In this document: piece by piece, positions 44,753 to 51,636 of the stretch
Numbering within the stretch: position 1 is the stretch's first letter
Layout of the letters: every line of letters begins with the position of its first letter
Assembly (NCBI GenBank): GCA_944325225.1
Contig: CALUZQ010000003.1
Location: forward strand, 1-64,000
Origin: an uncultured Elusimicrobiales bacterium
Lineage (GTDB): Bacteria; Elusimicrobiota; Elusimicrobia; Elusimicrobiales; Elusimicrobiaceae
Direction of reading: 5' to 3'
Length of the DNA stretch: 64,000 nt
Position numbers and translations under genes: made by a program
Notes under the pieces: generated by a model
The model's input: the letters and a program-made list of their open reading frames with translations, nothing else
What the model was told of the DNA's origin: nothing
Database searches by the model: none

Positions 44753-45211
44753 ATGAGATATATGGAAAGAACCCTTGTTCTGATTAAACCTGATGCTATT
44801 GAAAAACGCATCAGCGGTCTTATTTTGGACCGGTTGGATCACCTCGGCCTGCAAATGACCGGGGCCAAAGTGGTTTCGCTGACGGAAGAGTTGGCGCGTG
44901 CACACTATAAAAATTTGGAAGGAAAACCCTTCCTGGAAGAAGTCATCCAGTATATGATGGGTGAATTTAACAATGTGCCCAACCACAAAATTTATGCGTT
45001 CGTATTTCAGGGCGAAAACGCCATCGCCAAAGTGCGCCAGGAAATCGGCAGCACCAACCCCGAAAAAGCCGCTCCGTGGACGATCCGCGGCAGCTTTGGC
45101 CGGTTTATCGGCGATGTTATGCAAAACTGCGTTCACGCGTCCGGTTCGCCGGAAGATGCGGAAAAGGAAATTGCGCTCTGGTTTAAGCCCGAAGAGGTTC
45201 TGGACCGCTAA
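44753..45211 (+). CDS. ndk: Nucleoside-diphosphate kinase
   Basis: A 152-residue NDK that equilibrates NDP and NTP pools. The active-site histidine is in NCVHASGSPEDAEKEI; RTLVLIKPDAIEKR at the N-terminus and the GSTNPEKAAPWTIRG segment are family hallmarks. Start may be ATG 44753 or the second ATG at 44762 (MERT); the promoter position favours the first as a leaderless start. Followed 1 bp later by a hydrolase-like gene. Confidence 0.94.
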   Translation: MRYMERTLVLIKPDAIEKRISGLILDRLDHLGLQMTGAKVVSLTEELARAHYKNLEGKPFLEEVIQYMMGEFNNVPNHKIYAFVFQGENAIAKVRQEIGSTNPEKAAPWTIRGSFGRFIGDVMQNCVHASGSPEDAEKEIALWFKPEEVLDR

Positions 45212-45212
45212 C

Positions 45213-46085
45213 ATGTTAGGCCGTTTATTAAAAATTGCCGCGCCGCTGTGGGTGGTGGCCGGTTTGGCTTTTCCTGCTTTGGGCGCGGATTCACAAGAAC
45301 AATCCGTTACGCTTTCCACGCAAGACGGCTGGGAGCTGGCGGCGCTGTATCTTCCGGCGCAGGAAGGGAAAAAGACGGTTCTGCTGCTGCACGACTTGGG
45401 AAAAAACAAAGAGGCATTTGCCTCTTTTAAGAAGGACCTTTCCCAAGAAGGATTCGGCTATTTGGCGTTGGATTTGCGCGGCCACGGGCAGAGTATCGGC
45501 CAGGGCGAAGCATACAGTTTTGCCAAAGAAGGCGTAGATAACGAATACAATAAAATGACGCGCGATGTGGAAGCGGCCGTTGCTTTTTTGGATAAAAACG
45601 GCGTTTCTGCCGCGGATATAGCCGTGCTGGGGGCCGGTTTAGGCGCCAATGTGGCGGCGAAAAGTATGAGTTTCTCGCCGGATATAGGCGCGCTGGCGCT
45701 TATCAGCCCGACGACCAATAACAAAGATGTGCTGTCCATTCCGGCTATGCGCTTATACAAGGGAGATATTTTAATTGCGGCCGGCGCAGCCGATAAAAAA
45801 AGTTTTTTGGAAGCCAGTGTGATACGAAATGTGGCGTTTCTAACGGCGGGAGAGGGGAAAGTTACCTTTCTTACGGCGTATGATTTAACCTCGCATGAAA
45901 TGCTGGATAAATACCTGCGGCCGGCTTTGATTCAATGGCTTAAAACGCCGCACAAACCCGAAGTACTGCCGGATCTGCCGCCGGTTGCGTTGGAACCCGA
46001 AACCAATTTGCAGGCAGTGGCTCCTTCCGGTACGGAAGAAGCGTTAGTTCCCTCGGTGTTGGGCGTACAGGAAGGAATGTTTTAA
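45213..46085 (+). CDS. Exported alpha/beta-hydrolase-like protein with Gly in place of the catalytic Ser
   Basis: A 290-residue protein with a signal peptide (about residues 1-24, ending ALGAD). The fold is recognisable: VLLLHDLGKNKEAF (oxyanion strand-loop), LALDLRGHGQS, then the nucleophile elbow AVLGAGLGANVAAKS, where family members such as dienelactone-hydrolase-like proteins have GxSxGAN. Here the serine codon is GGT (Gly). A late His (LTSHEMLD) remains. It is thus predicted inactive as a hydrolase. The Pro/Glu-rich C-terminal tail (about 250-290) is probably disordered. 1 bp after ndk. Confidence 0.7.
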   Translation: MLGRLLKIAAPLWVVAGLAFPALGADSQEQSVTLSTQDGWELAALYLPAQEGKKTVLLLHDLGKNKEAFASFKKDLSQEGFGYLALDLRGHGQSIGQGEAYSFAKEGVDNEYNKMTRDVEAAVAFLDKNGVSAADIAVLGAGLGANVAAKSMSFSPDIGALALISPTTNNKDVLSIPAMRLYKGDILIAAGAADKKSFLEASVIRNVAFLTAGEGKVTFLTAYDLTSHEMLDKYLRPALIQWLKTPHKPEVLPDLPPVALEPETNLQAVAPSGTEEALVPSVLGVQEGMF

Positions 46086-46103
46086 TTTTATCGGAGAATG
46101 CGT

Positions 46104-47051
46104 ATGAAACCCGCCCGTATTGTTTTTCCCGGTTTTTGGTTTGGAGAAAGCAGCTTGCAGGAAGCCGAAGAATGGGCGCGCCGCGGCGTAGGCGGGTTTT
46201 GTGTGTACGGCGGGACGGCCCAGCAAACCCTGGATTTTACCCGCCGCATGAGTGAGGTTTCGCCGTACGGGCGGTTGTTGTTTTGTGCCGATATCAACGA
46301 AGATTTAAGCGAAATCATTCCCGATGCGCCGCTTCTTCCGGCCAATGACGCTTTACAGCATTTTTCCAACCCGCAGGACGGCGCCTACCGCAAAGGCAAT
46401 TTGATTGCCCGTATGGCGCGCAGCATGGGGCTGGATTGGGTGCTTTGCCCGGTGGTGGATTTGGGGTATGCGCCGCCGGCGTTTTCCGATGTGCCGCTGA
46501 CGGTTACCCATTTGGCCGGGGATTTTATTGCCGGGCTTTCTAACGGGGGCGCGTTAAACTGCATTAAGTATTTCCCCGGGGTTTCCGGAGCACTTAAAAC
46601 ACTGGCCCAAATGGAAGATGCGGAATTCGTGCCGTATAAGCATATTTTCCGCCGGGCCGATGCCATTATGCCTTCCGATATGATTTTCCCGAATATAGAT
46701 AATGATAACCAGGCCATGCTTTCGGACCGGGTAATCAAAGGTCTGCTTAAAAAACGCTTAAATTACAAAGGGTGTGTGGTCAGCTTTCCGTTGTTCAAAG
46801 GGCGTTTGCGCTACGAGGACGCCAGCGCAATCAAAATGCTGCACTGCGGGGTGGAGAATATCCTGGCGCCCAAGGACGCGACTGCCGTAATTGATGCCGT
46901 AGAACGAGAAGCCGATAAAGGGTTTTTGATGGACGAGATTATCCATTCCGTGTCCAACCATGAAATGTTTATCAGCAAAGTATATGTCGGGCCGGAACCG
47001 ATGGAAATTAAAGAGGCATTTGAGATGGCTAAGTCTTTTTGTAAAAAATAA
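46104..47051 (+). CDS. Glycoside hydrolase family 3-like protein lacking the catalytic Asp
   Basis: A 315-residue single-domain GH3-like (NagZ-like) protein without signal peptide. Alignable blocks: GVGGFCVYGG (usual G-x-GGxxLF), CPVVDLGY (P-x-xD), CIKYFPGVSGA in place of KHFPGHG, IMPSDMIFPNID in place of VMxAHxxxPxxD. The strand that normally carries the nucleophile (FSDDL) reads VVSFPLF, so the Asp is gone, and the general-acid His loop is also absent. Probably non-catalytic, perhaps a muropeptide or sugar binder. ATG 46104 is preferred over 46098 from the position of GGAG (46093-46096). Confidence 0.65.
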   Translation: MKPARIVFPGFWFGESSLQEAEEWARRGVGGFCVYGGTAQQTLDFTRRMSEVSPYGRLLFCADINEDLSEIIPDAPLLPANDALQHFSNPQDGAYRKGNLIARMARSMGLDWVLCPVVDLGYAPPAFSDVPLTVTHLAGDFIAGLSNGGALNCIKYFPGVSGALKTLAQMEDAEFVPYKHIFRRADAIMPSDMIFPNIDNDNQAMLSDRVIKGLLKKRLNYKGCVVSFPLFKGRLRYEDASAIKMLHCGVENILAPKDATAVIDAVEREADKGFLMDEIIHSVSNHEMFISKVYVGPEPMEIKEAFEMAKSFCKK

Positions 47052-47073
47052 CTAATTAACCCAGTGAATTTGA

Positions 47074-47099
47074 AAGCCGCCTTTGGGGCGGCTTTTTTA
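47074..47099 (+). terminator. Rho-independent terminator after the GH3-like gene
   Basis: AAGCCGCC (47074-47081), loop TTTGG, GGCGGCTT (47087-47094), T-run. Confidence 0.9.
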
Positions 47100-47173
47100 T
47101 GGGATTTTGTTTGTCCAATGAATCATTTATCCTGGGTCGTGCGGAATTGGTTTGATAGAACGCGGCTGTGCGC

Positions 47174-47237
47174 AACCAGTGCGGCTTAAACGAGTCGCGC
47201 TAACGGGACTAGCGTGGAGAGGCCAAGCTTTGCCCCG
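47174..47237 (+). repeat. Pilin-cassette repeat core, copy B
   Basis: Core shares GCGGCTTAAA and CTAACGGG with the consensus (TGTGGC, TAATCG, TTAACGGG spaced over about 34 bp), followed by GAGGCCAAGCTTTGCCCC, a partial hairpin. Confidence 0.65.
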
Positions 47238-47316
47238 CTGGCTGGAATTGGGAGCCCCGGCTCGGGGTGTACTTTTTCCGACGGGAAAAAGTATAAAAAG
47301 AAAGCAACCTTGCGGG

Positions 47317-47384
47317 AATAGTGTGGCTTAAATAATCGTATTAACGGGTCTGGAGTAGGGGCGGCCAAGCTTTGGCCCCCCAGG
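47317..47384 (+). repeat. Pilin-cassette repeat core, copy C
   Basis: GTGTGGCTTAAATAATCG then TATTAACGGG, followed by GGGGCGGCCAAGC and TTTGGCCCCCC, a strong hairpin with GCCAA/TTGGC arms. Closest to the consensus of the non-pilin copies. Confidence 0.7.
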
Positions 47385-47413
47385 GTCCTATAAAAAGCAG
47401 GTTATGGCGGGAA

Positions 47414-47680
47414 ATTTTATAACTCGCGCGGGGCTCCCGCGCTCAAACAATAAAATTTCTGCTCCGACAAAACCGCTTTTTATAAACAGGACAAAGGGGC
47501 GGTTCAACAGCAACAAGCACAGCAACAGCGAAGCGGAGACGGCTATCCTTAGTAACAACAAAGCGGAAAACAGCTTTTTCTTTTATGGTTGTTTATGGGC
47601 CCTTTAACCCGTCTATAAAATACGCTTTCGGACGAACAGGTATTTTATTGTTTGAGCGCCTGGGGCGCGAGTTATAAAAT
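47414..47680. repeat. Long inverted-repeat pair
   Basis: ATTTTATAACTCGC (47414-47427) and GCGCTCAAACAATAAAAT (47439-47456) recur in reverse complement at 47667-47680 and 47642-47659. The two elements (43 and 39 bp) face each other across 185 bp. Each has a G+C-rich centre; the left one holds a perfect GCGCGGG-GCT-CCCGCGC stem-loop. Confidence 0.75.
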
Positions 47681-47706
47681 ACCCGTCCGAAAGGTGTATT
47701 TTATGG
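47612..47706. repeat. Large imperfect hairpin (about 95 bp)
   Basis: Left arm TATAAAATACGCTTTCGGAC then GGTATTTTAT; right arm ATAAAATACC then GTCCGAAAGG then GTATTTTAT; the apex is GCGCC-TGG-GGCGC. Both arms contain TATAAAATAC-type strings. It is symmetric enough to act in either direction or to form a cruciform. Confidence 0.7.
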
Positions 47707-47782
47707 GTTGCTGGGCCCCCATTTTTTGGTACTTTTTTGTGGCCAAAAAAGTACATAAACCGGGTAAGCGCGGTTGTATGGC

Positions 47783-47866
47783 AACAGTGTGGCTTAAAGA
47801 AATCGCATTAACGGGCAACGGATATCCGCCCCCTGGAAGGGGTTTTGTGGCCAAAAAAGTACATAA
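47783..47866 (+). repeat. Pilin-cassette repeat core, copy D, with 24-bp direct repeat
   Basis: AGTGTGGCTTAAAGAAATCG then CATTAACGGG, followed by CCCCCTGGAAGGGG. It is followed at 47843-47866 by TTTTGTGGCC and AAAAAAGTACATAA, identical to 47735-47758. Confidence 0.7.
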
Positions 47867-47890
47867 GCAAAGTGTTTTAAGAAATTTTTA

Positions 47891-48020
47891 GTAGAGTGCG
47901 ACATTACATAAACAATGTGGCCAAAACTAATCGTATGAACGGGCATAGAGTCGGGAGGGGCGGCTCGCCCCTTGACTCGTTTTTTTTTTTGATAAATTTT
48001 GCGTATGAGCAAAAATTATC
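47891..48020 (+). promoter_or_regulatory. Pilin cassette leader, copy E (repeat core, hairpin, T11, start-codon stem-loop)
   Basis: Homologous to 8496-8625. Repeat core 47911-47944; outer stem GAGTC (47948-47952) with GACTC (47974-47978) enclosing AGGGGCG (47956-47962), GCT, CGCCCCT (47966-47972); T11 at 47980-47990. TTGACT (47972-47977) and TAAATT (47993-47998) are 15 bp apart, with six bases to ATG 48005. GATAAATTTTGC (47991-48002) can pair with GCAAAAATTATC (48009-48020), one mismatch, around the ATG. No Shine-Dalgarno. Confidence 0.6.
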
Positions 48021-48511
48021 AAAAAACATTCCCCGGCGAAAAAAACGCCGGATTTACGCTAATAGAGCTATTAGTGGTGGTTTTAATTATTGGCATACTG
48101 GCTGCAGTTGCCTTGCCGCAGTATGAAAAAGCGGTAGAGAAAAGCCGCGCGACTCAAGCGATTATCTATTTGGATACTTGGGTAAAAGCCCAACAACTTT
48201 ATTATTTGAGCAATGGATCATATTCTAATACTGGTAATGTCATGACAGATATGGGAATAGAAGAACCTAAGTATGATTCAAGTGTATGGGTCCTGTATGG
48301 CTTTTGGCATGCGGGAAAGCATTATCGACAATTACAAAGAAGGAGTTCGTATTATTATATATTAAGAGTCTATTTGACACCAAAAGGCGTGCTGCGTGTT
48401 TGCTTTGGAAATGAGAAATGGTGCAAGGCCATCAATAGCGGAGCGGGGGATTGTACACCCGGGGGATCGGTGAATGATCCCGTTTGGTGTTATGCAGCAG
48501 AGGAATTCTAA
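48005..48511 (+). CDS. Type IV pilin-like protein (cassette-type, copy E)
   Basis: A 168-residue prepilin whose leader ends FPGEKNAG before FTLIELLVVVLIIG (Glu5 present). Codons 1-45 match pilins A and F almost base for base; after ALPQYEKAVEKSRA the protein is unique. The C-terminal 45 residues have four cysteines (VCFGNEKWC, GDC, WCY). ATG 48005 preferred to TTG 47999. Followed by a bidirectional terminator. Confidence 0.85.
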   Translation: MSKNYQKTFPGEKNAGFTLIELLVVVLIIGILAAVALPQYEKAVEKSRATQAIIYLDTWVKAQQLYYLSNGSYSNTGNVMTDMGIEEPKYDSSVWVLYGFWHAGKHYRQLQRRSSYYYILRVYLTPKGVLRVCFGNEKWCKAINSGAGDCTPGGSVNDPVWCYAAEEF

Positions 48512-48515
48512 TCTA

Positions 48516-48545
48516 AAAACCCCGGGGATTTATTCCCGGGGTTTT
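48516..48545. terminator. Bidirectional terminator between pilin E and deoB
   Basis: AAAACCCCGGG (48516-48526) with CCCGGGGTTTT (48535-48545), 8-nt loop. Confidence 0.88.
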
Positions 48546-48547
48546 CG

Positions 48548-49756
48548 TTATTCGTGCAAGAAGCTTTTGCCGAATTTTAGCGGCGGCAGGTTGAAGTAAT
48601 CCGCAATCGTCTGCCCTAAATCGGCATAACTGCTGCGCCCGCCGATAAACTGCGGCTTTACGCCCGGGCCGAACATAATAACCGGCACCTGTTCGCGGGT
48701 GTGGTCGGTTCCTTTGTAAGTAGGGTCGCAGCCGTGGTCGGCCGTGATAAAGGCCAGGTCGCCCGGCTTCATTTGGGCGGCCAGTTCGGGCAGGCGGGAG
48801 TCAAAGTATTCCAGTCCCTGGGCGTAGCCGGCGGTATCGCGGCGGTGCCCCCAGGTCATATCAAAATCCACAAAGTTGGTAAACACCAAGCTGAAATCCG
48901 GCGCGGCGGCGGCTTCGGCCAAGGTGGCGTTCCACAATTCTTCCAGCCCCGACGCTTTGACCGCTTTGGTAATGCCTTGCTTGGCGAAAATATCCGATAT
49001 CTTCCCGACGGAAATTACTTCCCCGCCCGCGTTTTTTATTTCGTCCAACACCGTAATCATCGGCGGTTTGACGGAATAATCGTGGCGGTTTTTGGTGCGT
49101 TTAAATTCGCCTTTTTGCTCCCCCTCAAACGGGCGGGCAATCACGCGGGCGATGTTATACGGCGCCACCAATTTAAAGGCAATTTCACACACTTGATACA
49201 GCCGTTCCAGCCCAAAGTGTTTCTCGTGGGCGGCGATTTGAAATACGCTGTCGGCCGAAGTGTAACAAATGGGTTTGCCGGTTTTAATATGTTCTTCACC
49301 CAATTCTTCAATAATGGCCGTGCCGGACGCGGCCTTGTTGCCCAAAATGCCGGGCAGGCCCGCCTCGGTGCAGAGTTTTTCAACCAGTTCCGGCGGGAAA
49401 GAAGGATAATCCGGTTTAAAGTATCCCCATTCAAATTCCACCGGCGCGCCGGCCATTTCCCAGTGGCCGGAAGAAGTGTCCTTGCCTTTGCTGATTTCCC
49501 GCATAAAACCGTATTTGGAAGGGAGCTGGACGCGGGGGGCGTCTTGCGGCCCGGCCGGGGGCATTTCTCCGCAGGAGGCCTCGGCCGCTTTTAATAAACC
49601 CAGGGCTGCCAGATTGGGGATTTTCAGCCCGCCGCGCGCGGCGGCAATATGCCCCAGCGTGTTGGCTCCGCTGTCACCAAAGCGGGCGGCGTCTTGGGCG
49701 CCTCCCAGTCCGAAAGAATCCATCATCAAAATTACGGCGCGTCCTTTATTAGTCAT
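48548..49756 (-). CDS. deoB: Phosphopentomutase
   Basis: A 402-residue alkaline-phosphatase-superfamily mutase interconverting ribose-1-P and ribose-5-P (and the deoxy forms) in nucleoside salvage. N-terminal metal-site [13 protein letters not shown], the Thr-phosphorylation region [22 protein letters not shown], and the C-terminal [17 protein letters not shown] metal ligands are all present. AGGAGG before the start. Confidence 0.95.
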   Translation of the reverse strand: MTNKGRAVILMMDSFGLGGAQDAARFGDSGANTLGHIAAARGGLKIPNLAALGLLKAAEASCGEMPPAGPQDAPRVQLPSKYGFMREISKGKDTSSGHWEMAGAPVEFEWGYFKPDYPSFPPELVEKLCTEAGLPGILGNKAASGTAIIEELGEEHIKTGKPICYTSADSVFQIAAHEKHFGLERLYQVCEIAFKLVAPYNIARVIARPFEGEQKGEFKRTKNRHDYSVKPPMITVLDEIKNAGGEVISVGKISDIFAKQGITKAVKASGLEELWNATLAEAAAAPDFSLVFTNFVDFDMTWGHRRDTAGYAQGLEYFDSRLPELAAQMKPGDLAFITADHGCDPTYKGTDHTREQVPVIMFGPGVKPQFIGGRSSYADLGQTIADYFNLPPLKFGKSFLHE

Positions 49757-49869
49757 AGGGTCCTCCTGCTTTTCTTTTATTATACCCCAAAATGCGGGCG
49801 GCGTCTAATGCGTTTGAGGCGCGTAAAAAGGGGGCCAAAATGCTATAGTATATAACCAAAGGGGGAATT

Positions 49870-50397
49870 ATGAAACAAGCGTATATCAATATGAGGAATT
49901 TTTGGCTGGATGTCAAAAATCTGGAAAACCGAAAAGGCGTGATTGAAATCGGGCCGGATCAAATTTCCGTGGCCGGTATTGAAATGGCCATGTTGGACGG
50001 CACCGAAGTAAAACATTTATTCCTGGCTACTAACTCGCTGGGGGACAGCAGTTTGTATTTTGAAAACAACAGCAAAAGCGGTTTAGGCGGCGTAATCGGC
50101 GGGCACGGCCACGAAGCCCTGCAGGAAGCGGCCGCCCGCATGCTGGCGCACGCCAGCAAACTGACGGCTCAAATGACGGCTGTGCCGGCCGGCGGAGAAT
50201 TGCCGCCGCCTTCCGCGCCCGACCGGGTGCGGCTGTTTGCCGTTTCCAAAGAAAAACTTTTCTATACGGAGCTGCCGGAGGTGGATTTGCGTAATCCGGA
50301 AAATGATTTTTATCCGTTCTTTGCCTACTCCCAGCAGACGCTGGGGCTGTTCCGCCAACAGCAAACGGACGCTTCAGCCGGGACGGCTCATTCCTAG
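49870..50397 (+). CDS. Protein of unknown function
   Basis: A 175-residue protein without signal peptide or membrane segment. I recognise no family. The first half (EIGPDQISVAGIEMAMLDG... HLFLATNSLGDSSLYFEN) looks like a beta-rich domain. A Gly/His string (GLGGVIGGHGHEALQEAA) follows, then a helical part, a Pro-rich hinge (ELPPPSAPDR), and a short C-terminal domain. AAAGGGGG precedes ATG 49870 and TATAGTATA lies about 20 bp upstream, so expression is plausible. A terminator follows. Confidence 0.7.
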   Translation: MKQAYINMRNFWLDVKNLENRKGVIEIGPDQISVAGIEMAMLDGTEVKHLFLATNSLGDSSLYFENNSKSGLGGVIGGHGHEALQEAAARMLAHASKLTAQMTAVPAGGELPPPSAPDRVRLFAVSKEKLFYTELPEVDLRNPENDFYPFFAYSQQTLGLFRQQQTDASAGTAHS

Positions 50398-50438
50398 TGC
50401 CGGCTGGAAGCCGCCGCTTTCAGTGGTTTAGTGTTACG

Positions 50439-50468
50439 AAAACCCCCGGCCGCTCGGCCGGGGGTTTT
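50439..50468. terminator. Bidirectional terminator between the unknown gene and the glycosyltransferase
   Basis: AAAACCCCCGGC with GCCGGGGGTTTT around CGCTCG. Confidence 0.9.
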
Positions 50469-50474
50469 AAAGCG

Positions 50475-51407
50475 TTAATCACAGTTTATTTTTTCTGCTA
50501 TGAAATAAAGCGGCCGCTGTTTAACTTCTATAAAAATTCGTCCCAAATACTCGCCTAAAACACCCAGTGAAATGAGTTGTACCCCGCTGAAAAACAGAAT
50601 GGTTACCATCAGCGAAGCATAGCCGCTGACGGGATTGCCGTAAACCATTTTCTGCACCGCCACCCATACCGCGTATAGAAAGGCAAAGCCGGACACGGCA
50701 AAACCAAAATAAGTCCACAGCCGCAGGGGTATGGTGCTGGAAGCCGTCAGCCCTTCCAAGGCAAAATTCCACAGCTGCCAGTAGTTCCACTTGGTTTTGC
50801 CCGCCCGGCGCGGCTGGCGGGTAAACGGTACGGGCGCCGTGCGAAATCCAACCCAATTAAAAAGCCCTTTCATAAACCGTTCCCGTTCCGGCAGTGCCAG
50901 CACCGCTTGTATGGCCCGGCGGTTTAACAGCCGGCAGTCCCCGGCGTTTTCGGGCATTGGGCGGGATGCTATAACATTGTAAAACTTATAAAAACACCGG
51001 GCCGTAAATCGTTTTAAAAAGGAATCCTGGCGGCGGTTTTGCCGCTGACCATAGACAATGTCATACCCTTCGCGGTATTTTTCCAAAAAAGCGGGAATGA
51101 GGGAAGGCGGGTCCTGCAGGTCGGCGTCTAGGATAATAACGGCATCTGCGCGGGCGGCTTCGGCCAGCCCGGCGGTTAAAGCGGCTTCTTTGCCAAAATT
51201 GCGTGAAAGGGATATCACTTTTACCGCCGGATTTCCCTGCGCCAGCTGTTTGAGCCAGCCCAAGGTGCCGTCCGTACTGCCGTCATTTACAAATATATAT
51301 TCAAATTGTTCCTGCGGTAGTTTACGCAAAACGGCCTGCGTTTCTTCCCATAAAAAAGGAAGCGCTTCCTGTTCGTTATAGACGGCTAGGAGCAAGGCGA
51401 TTTTCAT
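50475..51407 (-). CDS. Family 2 glycosyltransferase with two C-terminal membrane helices (GtrB/DPM-like)
   Basis: A 310-residue membrane-associated enzyme that probably transfers a sugar from a nucleotide to undecaprenyl phosphate. GT-A motifs: LLAVYNEQEALP, FVNDGSTDGT, SLSRNFGKEAALTAGL, and the DXD-like ILDADLQDPP. Two hydrophobic helices near residues 230-290 are typical of GtrB. Supply of a lipid-linked sugar for surface glycan is the likely role. ATG 51407 is used; TATAAT on the minus strand (51423-51418) lies ten bases upstream, so the leader is about 4 nt and there is no Shine-Dalgarno. The TTG at 51416 would lie upstream of the predicted transcript. Confidence 0.85.
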   Translation of the reverse strand: MKIALLLAVYNEQEALPFLWEETQAVLRKLPQEQFEYIFVNDGSTDGTLGWLKQLAQGNPAVKVISLSRNFGKEAALTAGLAEAARADAVIILDADLQDPPSLIPAFLEKYREGYDIVYGQRQNRRQDSFLKRFTARCFYKFYNVIASRPMPENAGDCRLLNRRAIQAVLALPERERFMKGLFNWVGFRTAPVPFTRQPRRAGKTKWNYWQLWNFALEGLTASSTIPLRLWTYFGFAVSGFAFLYAVWVAVQKMVYGNPVSGYASLMVTILFFSGVQLISLGVLGEYLGRIFIEVKQRPLYFIAEKINCD

Positions 51408-51487
51408 AGTATTCAAAATTATATTATTTTCTGCTTGTTTTGGGTATCCTGCCTGCCCGGCGGCAAAATGTCTCCCGCACGCTTTCG

Positions 51488-51520
51488 CGTTTTTTCGGTT
51501 TTGCAGAAAACCGAAAAACG
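51488..51520. other. Strong hairpin between divergent genes
   Basis: CGTTTTTTCGGTTTT (51488-51502) faces AAAACCGAAAAACG (51507-51520). It lies in a 229-bp gap between divergent genes where no terminator is needed, so its role is unclear; it could insulate antisense transcription. Confidence 0.6.
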
Positions 51521-51560
51521 GCTGCCGGCTTGGGCCTAGTTCCAGACGGCAGAAAACCGC

Positions 51561-51588
51561 TTGGCTTTTGGCGGATAAATGCTATAAT
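51561..51588 (+). promoter_or_regulatory. Promoter of the EAL/GGDEF gene
   Basis: TTGGCT (51561-51566), 16 bp, TATAAT (51583-51588). The 49-bp space to ATG 51637 includes GGGAGGG as ribosome-binding site. Confidence 0.65.
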
Positions 51589-51636
51589 AATTACGCGGCG
51601 GGGCCCCCGTCCGGGTGCACGCCGGGAGGGTATTTT

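Larger units (their letters stand above)
47100..47890. repeat. Repeat-rich non-coding region (790 bp) upstream of the third pilin cassette
   Basis: No credible gene. It holds three copies of the pilin-cassette repeat core (47174-47207, 47317-47348, 47783-47816), each followed by a G+C hairpin. It also holds a hairpin TACTTTTTCC-GAC-GGGAAAAAGTA near 47269-47292, an inverted-repeat pair (47414-47456 and 47642-47680), a large imperfect hairpin (47612-47706), and a 24-bp direct repeat (47735-47758 and 47843-47866). Short frames here mostly encode low-complexity strings and lack ribosome-binding sites. No transposase is present. It may be decayed, non-autonomous mobile DNA or an expanded regulatory repeat. 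Confidence 0.7.

Noticed and set aside
47414-47680. Insertion sequence bounded by terminal inverted repeats
   Set aside because: The 185 bp between the inverted elements holds no frame that could encode a transposase; at most a non-autonomous element.
47404-47891. Short plus-strand frames of 67 and 79 codons in the repeat-rich gap
   Set aside because: They consist of repeat DNA (the FFVAKKVHK-like string arises from the 24-bp direct repeat), have no ribosome-binding sites and cross strong hairpins.
47100-48000. CRISPR array
   Set aside because: Repeat copies are few, unevenly spaced (143, 466 and 128 bp) and not identical, and no cas gene is present.
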